Assembly: GCA_014529385.2 (NCBI GenBank)
Contig: CM043958.1
Location: 154,625,293 to 154,689,292 of the forward strand
From: Adiantum capillus-veneris
Lineage: Eukaryota > Streptophyta > Polypodiopsida > Polypodiales > Pteridaceae
Direction: 5' to 3'
DNA length: 64,000 bases
The notes beneath the pieces are model-generated. The model saw only the letters and a list, made by a program, of their open reading frames with translations. It did not search any database and was not told where the DNA came from. Both the position numbers and the translations under genes were made by a program. The first letter of the stretch is position 1, and every line of letters begins with the position of its first letter. Below, one piece after another: positions 11,045 through 23,099 of this stretch.

Positions 11045-12240
11045 TATACTTCACTAACTATATGCCGCAATTTCTCTCCCTCATTAACTCTATATCTATA
11101 TCTCACTAACACTAACTTTATATCTCTGGCTGTTTAACCTACACTGTAACTTGCTAACTTGCTAACGCACTAACTCTCTATCTCACTCATTAACTATATA
11201 CCTCTACCTCCCTAGCACCAACATTGTAACTTGCGCTATCTAACTGACACTGCAACTTGCTCATAGTGTCTCTCACTTATTCACTAACGTACTAACTCAA
11301 CATCACACTAACTCTACATTGATTGTCAAATGTATGTGTAAGTCACTGACTGTATATACGTCTTTCTAACTCGATATTAAAATCGCTATCACACTAACTA
11401 TGTATTTTATACTCATTAACTCTCTCTCTCTCTCTCTATCTATCTATATAACACTAACTGCATCTCACAATATCTCTCCCTCATTAACTCTATATCTATA
11501 TCTCGCAAACACCAACATTGTAACTCTTGCTATGTAACTGATGTTGCAACTTGCTAACTCACTAACGCACTAACTCTCTATCTCACTCATTAACTATATA
11601 CCTCTATCTCCTTAACACTAACATTGTAACTCGCACTATCTAACCGATACTGCAACTTGCTAAAAGCGTCTCTCACTTATTCACTAACATACTAACTCAC
11701 TATCGCACTAACTCTACATTGATTGTCAAATGTATCAAGTCGCTGACTTTGTGTCGCTCAAATTCCATATGTCAAAGAATTTCTATTGCACTAGCTATGT
11801 ACCTCCTAATCATTAACTCTCTCTCTATCTATCTAACACTAATTGAATATCGCAATATCTCTCCCTCATTAACTCTACATGTATATCACGCAAACACCAA
11901 CATTATAACTCTGGCTATTTAACCGACATTGCAACTTGCTAGCTCACTAATGCACTAACTCTCTAACTCACTCATTAACTATATACCTCTATCTCCCTAA
12001 CGCTAACATTGTAACTTGCGCTATCTAACCCACAGTGCAACTTGCTAACAATGTCTCTCACTTATTCACCAACGTAATAACTCATTATCGCACTAACTCT
12101 ATATTGATTGTCACATGCACCTGTAATTCATTGACTTTATGTCGCTCCAACTCCATAACTCAGAGAAAGGTGAAATCGCACCAGCTAAGTACCTCTCACT
12201 CATTAAATCTCTCTCTATCTCTCTAATACTAAAATTATAA
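11045..12240. repeat. about 390-bp tandem repeat, CTAAC-rich, three copies
   Basis: Landmarks recur at a spacing of about 385-400 bp. CTCTCCCTCATTAACTC is near 11072, 11473 and 11859. CTCACTCATTAACTATATA is near 11183, 11583 and 11967. CTACATTGATTGTCA and its variants are near 11315, 11714 and 12100. The repeat is pyrimidine-rich on + and is made of (C)ACTAAC, ATTAACTC and CTCTAT words. It lies between the two convergent Harbinger genes and encodes nothing. Confidence 0.85.
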
Positions 12241-12288
12241 CTCTGGTTATCTAATTGGCACTGCACTGACTCTCTAACTCCCCATGGA

Positions 12289-12347
12289 TCTCTCTCTCTC
12301 TCTATATATATATATATAAATAAATAAATAAATAAATAAATAAATAT
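12289..12347. repeat. (CT)n(TA)n(AAAT)n compound microsatellite
   Basis: CT, then TA, then seven or so AAAT units in direct succession. Confidence 0.85.
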
Positions 12348-12779
12348 ATAACTGCAGATTTTGAAGTGTAACTGTAGCTCTCTCACACATTAACAATATA
12401 ATGCACTATCTTTCTGAGTATTGATTGCTAATTCTCTTTGATGCCAAAAGATAGTTTATGTGAAACTCCTTTTGTATAAAATCTCTACCTCACCAAGTAT
12501 TCAAATAAAGAAAAAGATATGGTGGATTTATTAAAATGCTGTTCTAGTTTTGGGTCCATACATTTATTGGCTCCTCTACCCCATGTGTAACTCGTTGTCG
12601 CACAACCTCTCTATCTCACAAACACCCCAACCCCAAGGCACTAACCTCTATCGCACTAACATTTAAAAAAAAAAGAAATTAGTATTGCTTTATTTTATTG
12701 CTTGATTACATCAAGAGAGGACCTAACAAGATGCCGCATGAGATCAAGCATCTCGTCCACCTGCCAAACTTTGTGCAAT

Positions 12780-13647
12780 CTATAGTTGAATCTTGAGGGC
12801 TTTCTCTGCACACCTTTCATCTGCATCAATTTGATGCACTTCGACCTCAATCCTGCAGAGCTCTACCTCCTTCATGGGTTTTGAAAAATTGGAGAGCCCT
12901 TCCTTCAGCTCAGCACCCAAGGAGGAGACTACTTTGGAAAGACGACATCTCTTCTTGCATCGCTGACCACGAACGGAGTCGAAAGTCCGACCACCAGAAC
13001 TTTATCCGGCACCTGCATTGCTTGGAACATTGCTAATCGGTGTGGTTGGTGGTTCCTCTTGGGAGGGGGCTGCTACATTTGGATTCTCATCATTGTTATT
13101 GATGTTGACATAGTCATTGTTTGCTTCACTATTGTCATCGTCTTCATCCTCCTTCAGTGCCTTAGGTAGAAAGGCGTCCCCATCAAAGCCAGAGGCCAAC
13201 CCATGCACCTTGGGTGTCCTCCCAAGAACCTGAGACATTCTATCAAAAAATTCCCAAATAGATGGGGATGCGCCCATGCCTTCTTCACCCCTTTTCTCTC
13301 TTTGGTAAGTCTTGCAAAGAGAATCCCATTTATTCTTGCATTGTTGGGCTGTGTAGGTGGACGAAAACTTTGAGTTCATTTGCTGAGCGAGGGTAGACCA
13401 ATGATTCTGCTTGAAGTTTCCTTTGCCTAGACTTATCCACTTCTCCTAGAAGAAGTCGATCAAGCACACCACCTTTGTCGTTGACCACTCCAAACCTTTC
13501 TTTGAACTAGAAGGCTTTTTAGCCTTGCTCTTTGGGTCTCTTTGCACCACCACTATTGAAGACAAAGCATTTGTGATTGAGCTGACTTCAGTTCCTTGAC
13601 GGAATCCACCATGTGGTGGAGGAGAGGGGACCGCCTCCGTGGGAAAA
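12780..13647 (-). pseudogene. Harbinger second gene: Myb/SANT-like (trihelix) DNA-binding protein
   Basis: Read from about 13647 down. A Ser/Lys-rich leader (K-S-K-A-K-K-P-S-S-S-K-K) is followed by a trihelix domain with the expected spaced aromatics: L-E-W-S-T-T-K-V-V, then an in-frame TAG, E-K-W-I-S-L-G-K-G-N-F, H-W-S-T-L-A-Q-Q-M-N, C-K-N-K-W-D-S-L-C-K-T-Y. The W-E-F-F-D-R-M segment and an acidic/Asn-rich tail follow. A second in-frame stop lies near 13002, then about 75 more codons in the same frame (V-V-S-S-L-G-A-E-L-K-E-G, E-V-E-L-C-R-I-E-V) to TAG at 12780-12782, resembling a coiled-coil C-terminus. In PIF/Harbinger elements this partner binds the ends and helps nuclear import of the transposase. 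It is convergent with the transposase and inactive because of the stops. Confidence 0.78.
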
Positions 13648-13901
13648 ATTTATGGCTGAATTGGAGGAGGTGGTTGGTGCCAATGGACGAAACATGGAGG
13701 CCGATATGTTGTGAAAGCACTCAAAAGTGGAGAGCTCGGTCCCAAATGAGGGCATTTCTGCTCCATTCTATATCTCTGCAAGCATCACAATAAGCACCAT
13801 TAGCTAAAAGGCGAGATAGGTTTTCCAACTTTAACACACAAAGCCATGATCTCATAGGCAAAGTGGCTAAGGTACCAATCTCGTCTGCGCCTTCCTTACC
13901 A

Positions 13902-14641
<740 letters not shown>

Positions 14642-14734
<93 letters not shown>
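14642..14734. repeat. (CT)n microsatellite, about 93 bp
   Basis: Pure CT dinucleotide run. Confidence 0.95.
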
Positions 14735-14737
<3 letters not shown>

Positions 14738-15015
14738 CATAGCCAAGGTCTTCTCCACCCATCACTTCCCCATAACCAGTCCCATGTCATGCTAAGCCTC
14801 AGAACGCCTCCTGCAATGCCCTTTAGCAACCTGCATGCACATCAACAAGCTTTTTGTTGCCGCTTGCTCTCCCCACCACAAGGTCCCGACTACTATTCCA
14901 TTGTCTCCTCTATGCATTGCGGTACTGTCCTTGCTTGACACTGTGCAAAGTTGCCATTGTACCACTCTACCCCCAGTGCAACCCCAATTAGCAAGGTATG
15001 ACGTGAGGAAAAGAG

Positions 15016-15017
<2 letters not shown>

Positions 15018-15054
<37 letters not shown>
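15018..15054. repeat. (GA)n microsatellite
   Basis: Pure GA run of about 37 bp. Confidence 0.9.
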
Positions 15055-15056
<2 letters not shown>

Positions 15057-15589
15057 AAAAAATCTAAAAAAGAAGCAAGATCGACAAAGCCAGATCTTAC
15101 TTTGATACCATTGACCTTTAGAATCATAATGCCTTGGAATTGAAGATGAGTTTTTTTCAATTGGAAGTTCTTCTAAATTAATGATTCCTTTGGTCTCGAC
15201 ATATTTTCTTTTCTTTGCAATAAGTATCTTTTATCTTTGTGAACCAATAAGAAAATATAAATAGTTTTATATTTTTTAGTCCACTCATACACCTTGGATC
15301 CTTCACATTTTTCAACAACCCACCACTAGCACTCATAACTCTTTGTTGAATGTTGCAATGCACTCACCAATCAAACATTTACTCTTTTTTTTTATTTATA
15401 AAAATGCATACGATTTTTTTCACTAACAAAAAGGGAACACATCACTATGGCCTTAGCCCTTTTGGGCAAGCCAAAAAAAAGGGCGGGGGGGGGGGGAGGA
15501 GGGTTCACACCTCGTAGCCGTCACCCATATTAATGCCAAGGTGAGTGAACTCTCTATCTCTTAGTTTCTGCTCATAGCAGAGAGCAAAA

Positions 15590-15920
15590 AAACAAGAACA
15601 TTACAAATTATCATAAGTCTACTACAAAGTTTTAAAAATTCAAGGCTTCCCGCGCGGGGGATAGGAGCCGTTTGAAAGAAGATTCTTTAAGAAGTTCTCA
15701 CACAGCTAAGGCTAGACCGAGAGTGTCTTATCATGAGAGCAAAAAAAACAAGAACATTACAGATTATTATAATTCTATGGCAAAGATTTAAAATTCAAGG
15801 CTTGAAGAATTAAGCTCTTCAAGAGGATCGTCCCGTGCGGGGGATAGGAGCCATCCGAAAGAAAATTCTTTAAGAAGTTCTCACACAGCTAAAGCTAGAC
15901 CGAGAGCATCTCATCATGGA
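15590..15920. repeat. tandem duplication, about 145 and 185 bp units
   Basis: The unit starting GAGAGCAAAAAAACAAGAACATTAC recurs at about 15590 and 15735, and both end ...TCACACAGCTAA(G/A)GCTAGACCGAGAG. The second copy has an extra roughly 36 bp that includes an 8-bp-arm hairpin (CTTGAAGA...TCTTCAAG, 15801-15823). It abuts the PPR remnant. Confidence 0.8.
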
Positions 15921-17434
15921 TTCAACTATGAGATACTCGAAGTGGTTTTTGGCTACATCGGAAGCTCCATTGTATTCCACCATTTGTGAGCTCCATTGAC
16001 CAAGCACCAACATCTTGGACAAGAAGCTCATCAAGAACTTTTCATGCTTTTTCAAGGATGTTACATTGGTATACATGTCAACCAAAGCACCGTCAAGCAA
16101 GAAATGTTTTTGCAATTTCCCTGACTAGCAATCTAATCATGAATTCTCTCACCAAGGTCAATGACTTGCACAATGCCACAAGCCTTGAAGGTACAAGCAC
16201 ATGTGATTACATATGGAAATTGGCCTTCAATTTGCAATGTTTGAGAACAATCTATGTCTTATTTACCACAATGAATATTAGGCATATCCTGCAATAAATT
16301 GTGATTTGCAACAAGTTCACCTTTTGAGCTATATTCACGATGAGAGCCCTTTCCCCGCCTCTGCTCAAAAAGTGCCCTTCCCTAGCTTGCACATGGTTCC
16401 CACAAAGATCAAGCACACTATGTAGTGCTCTTCATTGAGTGTAATTCCAAATTTCCCTTGTTGTTGGTAGAAAGAATTTGGTTCTCATCAATAAGCTCTA
16501 GGTGACTGCATGCATTGAGGATAGTAGAAAATGTTATTATAGTTGGGGAGGTTCCCTCTTGTTGCATCCAACAAAAATAGTCTAGAGCTTGCTTGGTTAG
16601 CCCTTTCTAGGAATATTATCCTATTAAGTGCATTCCAAGAGGATTTTTCTAGCAATAAGAAACCCTCACTTAGCATTTGTTTAAAACAGCCCAGAGATTC
16701 CTCTTGGCTACAACCATATTGTTGGCCATATCGTGTAATCAAATAGTCCAGAGATTTCTTGGCCTAACCTTGCTGAATATATCCTCTTTTAAGTGCATTC
16801 CAAGAGGTTTGAATTAGGAAGGGTTTAGGAAGGATGTCACTTATGTTTTTAACTTCTACAAAAAATAGTATAGACCTTCCTTGCCACATCCATATTGTTG
16901 GACATATTGTGCAATCAAAATTCTTAAAGAGAAAAAATTCTTGATAGAAATCTTATGAAGAATATTTTTTATTGCATTCAAAAAAACCATGCACAACTTT
17001 CTTGTCTATCCATCCTCCTATAAGTGCACTCCAAGGGGATATGTTGGCAAAAACCCTCAGCATCTACTGCAAATAACCAAGAGCTTCCTTGTTGCACCCA
17101 TACCATTGGGAATATTCTACAATCAAAGCACTCCAAAGAGATTCCATTCCTAACAAGAATCTCATCAAGGAATTTTTGTTCTTTTGCAAGAATTCCCCAT
17201 TTGGCATATATGTAACCAAAGCAGTGTCATGCAAGATATGTTCTTGTAACAACACTTGACTATGAAATCTCCATCATGAATTATTTTGCCCCATGTCAAT
17301 CTATTGTGTATTGCCATAGCCTTCAAGGAGCAAGCATAGATATTTGCATCTAAAAAGAGTCCTTCACTTGTGTTGGCTAAAAAAACCCAAATCTTTCTTA
17401 CCATAGTTGTGTTGTTTCTAGACACAAATCTCAT
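15857..17434 (-). pseudogene. pentatricopeptide-repeat (PPR) protein remnant
   Basis: Read on -, segments in several frames match successive PPR repeats of the plant PLS type. 17434-17170 contains G-K-I-I-H-D-G and V-K. 17160-17064 has L-W-S-A-L-I-V-E-Y-S-Q-W-Y-G-C-N-K-E-A-L-G-Y. 16742-16488 has C-S-Q-E-E-S-L-G-C-F-K-Q-M-L-S-E-G and S-S-W-N-A-L-N. 16250-16150 has C-G-I-V-Q-V-I-D-L-G-E-R-I-H-D. 16115-15870 has L-L-D-G-A-L-V-D-M-Y, followed by W-S-S-Q-M-V-E-Y. The order 'GK.IHD..V / ALVDMY / SW.ALI..Y / EAL.CF..M' is diagnostic of PPR. Functional relatives bind organellar RNA for editing or processing. This copy has many stops and frameshifts and no usable start, so it is a relic, possibly a retrocopy or a pseudogene of a large PPR family. 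Confidence 0.75.
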
Positions 17435-17555
17435 TGGGTATATGCATGACTAGATGGTACACTAGCTACCTATTTTTGGGGGTGGTAGCAAGGAGTTGGA
17501 ATGTTTGGTAGCTAGGTGGGTGAACATTAAGAATATTTTATAAGGTAGAAAATAA

Positions 17556-18534
17556 TTGGTGCAAAATCTTCAGTCTTTTGAAATTGTAGTTTTATTACGT
17601 GTGAAATTAGTTGGGGCTAGCACCTTACCACACAATCATGAAGCCTACTCATTCGACGATTGGAGAGCTAGCAATGCCAATGGCCAAGTGACTCCTCCAT
17701 GTGAAGCAAAGGAAGGAAAATCGAGAAGGAGAAGGAAGGAAACTCGTTCTCCATCTCCCTATCCTCCACCTTTAGAATCCCCTTTGCCCACACCATTGAC
17801 ATCCCTTGCTAGGAAGAGGACAAAGAAGGTCTTCACTACTCCTTCATGCAAGGCCTCCACTCCTATACCCAAGGGAAAGTCAAACATGGTAGATGTTGTC
17901 ACTCCCAACACAAAGGTACTACTACATGCATTCATGTGTTTTATTAAGTTTCTTAGCCTTTTCATTTCATGTATTACTAGTGCATGCATTCATGTATTTT
18001 ACTGTTGTTGGCTGTCTGTACACATAGTACTATCATTTCCAAGGTCCATAGGATTATAAGCTTGCTTTGAAGAAACATGGGTTGTAGGCTAGATGTTTGT
18101 GCATGCATTCAAGCTCCTTAAGCTTGTATGCATGCATGCAAGCTTGCATTAAACACTAGGGTTAGAGGCATTCAAGCATGCATTCATGCATACATTCAAG
18201 AATTCATGTCTATGCTACATGCTTTGTATTCATGCATTTTCAGTTGAACTTATATCGTTGGATGCCCATGCATTCATGTCTTATTTTTTCCTTGTATTTT
18301 ATAGGGCAAAATTCACTAGCGCACTCCTTATGTGCCTTATGAAAGGAAGAGAGATTTTTGCATGAAAAAATCCGAAGCACATGAAGTATATTTCCTTTCA
18401 AGTTTCCAACTCTGTAGTGCATGCACGATCCCTGATTGAGGCATACTTCATATACAAAGACTGGTTGAAATGCTTTAAGGAGGTGCCAAAGAGGGGCTGT
18501 AAAGCAAAATGTAGATGTGTGAAGCCAAAGTTCT
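17556..18534 (+). pseudogene. unrecognised gene fragment, two possible exons
   Basis: 17556-17914 encodes a basic, Pro/Ser-rich stretch (S-R-R-R-R-K-E-T-R-S-P-S-P-Y-P-P-P) that would end at AACACAAAG followed by GT at 17915, a plausible donor. A second open stretch, 18304-18534, follows TTTTATAG and has a single in-frame TGA. It contains S-L-I-E-A-Y-F-I-Y-K-D-W-L-K-C-F-K-E-V and a Cys/Lys-rich end (G-C-K-A-K-C-R-C-V-K-P-K-F) before TAA. The exon pairing is inference. I do not recognise a family. The intervening DNA is rich in GCATGCATTCATG words. Confidence 0.3.
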
Positions 18535-19574
18535 AAAACAAGTTTTGTACATTGTTTATATCTGTGTATTAGCCTCCAAGAAATTTTGGTATGGAGAACA
18601 CTAAAGCATCTTCTAGGAGCTTCTTATACAAGAAATTTAAGGGACATGTCGATTGGGCCTTGTTTTTGGAGAGTATGATTGCACATATGAAGAGATTTTT
18701 GTTGACTTGTACACTTGTTTACATTTTTGCATTTAGCACCTATACAATTGCACACTGAGATGATGTTTCCAACACCAAGAAATGGTATGGGAATTTCCTT
18801 TTGTTTTAAAAAACAAGATACATGTTTCCTACAAAATTTTTGAATCTATAGATAAAAACCCTTTCGTTTACACATCACGAATGATAAGTCTCATGCATCT
18901 ATTTTCACTACACAATGGACTTACTGCACATAGTTTGCATGCGCATTCCAGTCACCTCTGTGTGACAAAGTATCAAGATTTAGAATTCAAGCTATTTATG
19001 GATCATTTTGGTTTTGTTAATTGAAGCTCAAACACACATGTCTATGTTATGAGTCTCTAGACATTGAAGTTTGGTCTATTGAAGGCTACATACATTAAAA
19101 ATTCAAGTTTATGTATTGAGTGGTAGCTTCTAGACTATTTATTGGTAGCTACCAATCTACCTAGTAGCAAACTTTGTATTGACTCTACTATTAGCAAGAA
19201 CAACAACTATCGATGTATAATGGTGGTAATTGCTAGTATTTATTGGTAGATATCAGTCTGCATAATAGCTACCCTTGTCCTACTTGCAGTACTTTTCTTC
19301 AAATTTTTCAAAAAACATCCTAGGTTTAGTATACAAACAAAATATACAAAAGCCTTCACCAATTATGTTTTGAAATACTTTACATTCAAGGAAAAAGAAA
19401 GATGTTAAAGGGCAATCAAATCCAGCTTAGATTAGAACTAGGAATGCTATATATGAAAAGGAGTGCACATTTTGAGAAAAGTAAGAATTTTCTTTGACAT
19501 ACCACTTTTTGGATTGGGAACTTAATAGCTCATACAAAGCGGGATTCCAAGGTTGCTTCAGGCTCAGAATTTAA
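18535..19574. other. unassigned DNA
   Basis: AT-rich. Around 19130-19270 the phrase TATTGGTAG(C/A)TA(C/T)CA recurs. No gene recognised. Confidence 0.4.
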
Positions 19575-20148
19575 TAGCTTGAACTTGTAGGGATTTATTT
19601 TTGCTTTCTTTTAAATAAAATCCCTTGACAACAAATGAGATGGCATTGCAAACATTGTGCATTTTAAGCATAGAAATCCACAAGCTCTACATTGTCATGA
19701 GAAGCTCTGACAACAAAATTTTCATTAGCATGAAGTGCATTAACTCATCATGGTGTCCTTCATATGAAAACTCTTCAATCTCATCATCATCTTTGACATC
19801 ATTTGTAGGGTCAAGGGTAGCATAACCCCATGCAAGAACATGTGATTTATTAGAACACCTCCTCCAACTGCCTTGCATGCAAGCACTACAGGAGTAGGGG
19901 AACCGTGAGAGATTTTGGAGGGAGCTTTCCGAGGAGTTTTTTTTAAAAAGAAAATAGACTTTTTGGCAAATCTTTTGGAAAAGCTCTCTCTTTGTTCTTT
20001 GTGCTAGATTTCTTAATATTAGGCAAAAAGATCCCTCCTCCATTTGCTGGCTGATGAGTTTGTGTTTCAAATCATTAATCATAGGGTTAGTTGGATTTTT
20101 GACAGGAGATTGAAGAATAAGAAAAGAAATATGGAAGTTACCTAACAA
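19575..20148 (-). pseudogene. KGEHDG-family transposase-like protein, C-terminal fragment (copy 3)
   Basis: The 153-codon open stretch (20148-19687) holds the family's cysteine block C-S-A-C-M-Q-G-S-W-R-R-C-S-N-K-S-H-V-L-A-W-G-Y-A-T-L-D-P. This corresponds position by position to the block at about 46840-46930 in copy 2. It then reads E-E-F-S-Y-E-G-H-H-D-E-L. Past the stop the frame continues with V-V-K-G-F-Y-L-K, the equivalent of V-V-S-G-H-Y-F in copy 1. The DDE-like core is not visible upstream. I do not know the true start. Probably a truncated or diverged member of the same family. Confidence 0.55.
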
Positions 20149-22754
20149 ATAATATGTTATTTTGAATTTTTGGTGGCTTAAAAAGCGTCACCTAAAATGT
20201 ACTATTTAACATTTTCATTTTCTCTATCTAAGTTGACATAGAGAAGGTTTTATCTCTTGAGTCCCTAATCTTTGTCTAACATGCTCCCCCAAAATGTAAA
20301 CTCCCACATCACCATCGAGAATCACCCTTGCGAGTGGTTCCCACTATTTTTTAATTCAATCTAGATAATATGTACTTTGTTATCTTTAATTTCAAATTTG
20401 ATTCTTTTTTCTTTTCCTTTTGATGAAATTGGTAGCCTTGTGTAATGTTCTTGTCATCAAGTTCAATAGTCAGCTTCTAGATTCGCTCACAAACTTTAAT
20501 ATATATCTCATTTTGTTCATTCCCATAACTACTATCTCAATTAAATTATCTTCCCTCTACAAAATTGTCCTCGCAGTGCCATGCCTCTATATGCCTCTTG
20601 TGTTTCTTAGCTGATGAATCCTTTTGTATATATTTAAATTGTTTCTTGAGAGAACATTTGTTGTCCCAAGATTTAGTTTATCAGCTTCCACCAAGTGCAC
20701 CTTGACTTGACATACCTCTTGGTCTAGGTGCTCCTCTGAGCCTTTTGTTGGTTCCTTGATTTCTTTTTCAGGAATACTCTTACTGGATTCCTTAGTTGGA
20801 TTTCCCTCTCTAGAGCTTTCGAAGGTTTTGGCAAAATTCATTGAATGGTTTTGGCATCTATGATTTATTGCCTTTCAAGCATTCTTTTCCTCATATCATC
20901 AATGATTTGAGTCTCTAGTGTCCTCTGCACCTACCACTCATCCACTTCTTTGGCCTTTCCCTTGATTTCTAGAAAACTCTCTGTTTCTCCCACTGCTAGG
21001 CCTCTTTATTTTGCTTTGTGCTAGTGATAACACACATTGGAAGTGGCTCTGTCATCTTACCCTTCAACACTTCGTCTTTCAAAGTATATGGGAATTGAGC
21101 TAAAAAGTGTTCCACAGGTATAACAGCTGAAGTTACATCTAATAAAAACAGCCCTATCGTTACCTCTACTAGAAAAATCATGATAGCTATGATCATCTTA
21201 TTATTTTTCTCTATGTGTGGACTTCTCCTTGTGATCTGATTTATTCTCTCAATGCAAGATTAGAGCTAGAGACATGAATACCTCTAACTTTAGGGGGGGG
21301 GCTAATGAGGCAAACATTTCTTTTCAATATTGAGCATAGCTTGCAAGCTCCTGACCCCTTTTATGTTAAACTTGCACATCCACAACCATCTAACACAAGC
21401 AAGAGTATTGCTAGAAGCTAATTTTAATTCTTTCACTCATTGTAATTGTCTACTGTGCATATCTACAAAGAAACCTTTTTCCTGCATCCGCCAATGCCTT
21501 GTTCACCTTAGATCGTGTTCCCTTTTTCATAACACCCAGCTCATAAGCAAAGGTCTTTCCCTAATGTATCAATTTAGCATCCTCCATGAATGACTCAAGG
21601 TCCAACCCAGATGGTTACAACTGTATACATTCTCTGCCTCTTTAATAATGGAAGACAAAAAAACTTTGATCCTCAACCACTCTAAAAAATTACCAGACTC
21701 TTCTGTGACAATGATTATGTCATACAATCTATCTCCATGAATGGATTGTTTAACAATGTGGCAATCAAATTCACCCACTATTCTGAGGAATGTCCAAATT
21801 CTTAACATCTCCCGTATCACTAGAGGCCATCACATGCAGGGTAAATGTTTTATTGTGAGAGAAAAGAGCTGCACATGCCAGCCCATACAATCTTTCCTCC
21901 ATTATCCACTTTGGTTGATTGGTCCACTCAATTGCACGCAGTGTCCTACACACAAGTCCAAAGGGGTGGATGGAGACATGCACTCTGAACATTTGTTCTA
22001 GCTTTAAAAGAGATTCAAGACCAACTCACCTCCACCATTTATCTCCCAATGCAGGGTCAACAATTGCCAATGCATATCTTGTCATTTTTTTAACTTTCAC
22101 GTTTGCCTCAAAGAATGTTTTTTTGTATCAGGCTTGAAACTCAATCGAAAGCATTCTATTTTTCTCAACCAATTTTTTTTTCAGGGCAAGCGTATATTTT
22201 TCCTACAAATATAGTGCTAATGATCAAACACATCTATGATACCAACAATTTATGTCAATCAACAATCACAAAATCCGAGAACACGTACTAGATGAAGAAG
22301 CTGAGACATTAGTGGGACGGGCACATTGTACCACGACTTCTTTCCCACCCTTTTGTTGATGTCTGCCTGCATCTAGGTGTACACTACACATGGCAGTTTC
22401 TCCATGATTGCTTCCCTTGAAGAAAGACCCATTGCCTGTACCATCCACAACATGTCTGTGTATGATGTGTACACATTTTCTACCTCGTTCAATCTACAAG
22501 AAATTGAAGCAATGTAGCCCATAAGTCAATCTTACACTAATTCTAGCCAACTGAACACTCAAATATATAAGAGAGATCTTACTTGTTTATAAGCATCACT
22601 ATGGTCAGCATGTCAGTCTCATTTGATGAATCTACATTCACTAGTTCCACTCAAACTCGTGGATGCAGATCAATATCTTTTTTGTAAGCAACACCTAACA
22701 TCAAAAGAGAGGTCACACATTCATTGCATTTCAGAATATGCTAGAAAATCAACA
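20149..22754 (-). other. unassigned region with decayed minus-strand open frames
   Basis: Several short minus-strand frames (22448-22266, 21992-21771, 21820-21569, 21196-20996, 20841-20587) have protein-like composition, and some overlap in neighbouring frames. One decayed gene continuing from 23099 is conceivable. I recognise no domain and leave it unassigned. The 20841-20587 stretch is Glu/Lys/Ser-rich. Confidence 0.3.
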
Positions 22755-23099
22755 TCATTTACGACATAGCTTACTATATTTTAGAACTCCCATCCAAGCG
22801 ACGAGCCTATGGTTGCCTTCCCAAGTGTAGAACATTTTTTTGCATGGGTTGCTCCAACTAGTGTCTTGGATTTCAGCCTCGTACTCCTCGTTTATTTCTC
22901 TCCATAATGGATCCCATGTCTTCTTGATGTCGTCTTGGATTTCAGCCTCGTACTCCTCGTTTATTTCTCTCCATAATGGATCCCATGTCTTCTTGATGTC
23001 GTCTTCCACTTCGATGGCAGGATGTCCCAGTGCATCAAGAGAACATATGGAGCTTCCTTTAGGCTCATAATACCCCTCCCACAAAAAAGTATCTGCCAA
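22755..23099 (-). CDS. hypothetical protein with W-E-G-N-H-R-L motif
   Basis: A 114-codon open frame from ATG 23099: M-A-D-T-F-L-W-E-G-Y-Y. It contains an acidic 23-residue unit (starting D-D-I-K-K-T-W-D-P-L-W-R-E-I) present twice in tandem. Next come S-N-P-C-K-K-M-F-Y-T-W-E-G-N-H-R-L-V-A-W-M-G-V-L and a stop. The W-(D/E)-G-N-H-R-(L/V)-x-A-W core is one I associate with uncharacterised plant proteins. I cannot assign a function. It is probably the 5' exon of a longer gene whose remainder on - (to about 21500) is broken, or a recent pseudogene. The in-frame duplication keeps the frame. Confidence 0.35.
   Translation of the reverse strand: MADTFLWEGYYEPKGSSICSLDALGHPAIEVEDDIKKTWDPLWREINEEYEAEIQDDIKKTWDPLWREINEEYEAEIQDTSWSNPCKKMFYTWEGNHRLVAWMGVLKYSKLCRK
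22863..23000. repeat. 69-bp exact tandem duplication
   Basis: 22863-22931 is repeated at 22932-23000. Because 69 is divisible by 3, the duplication adds 23 residues without a frameshift to the minus-strand frame that covers it. Confidence 0.95.
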
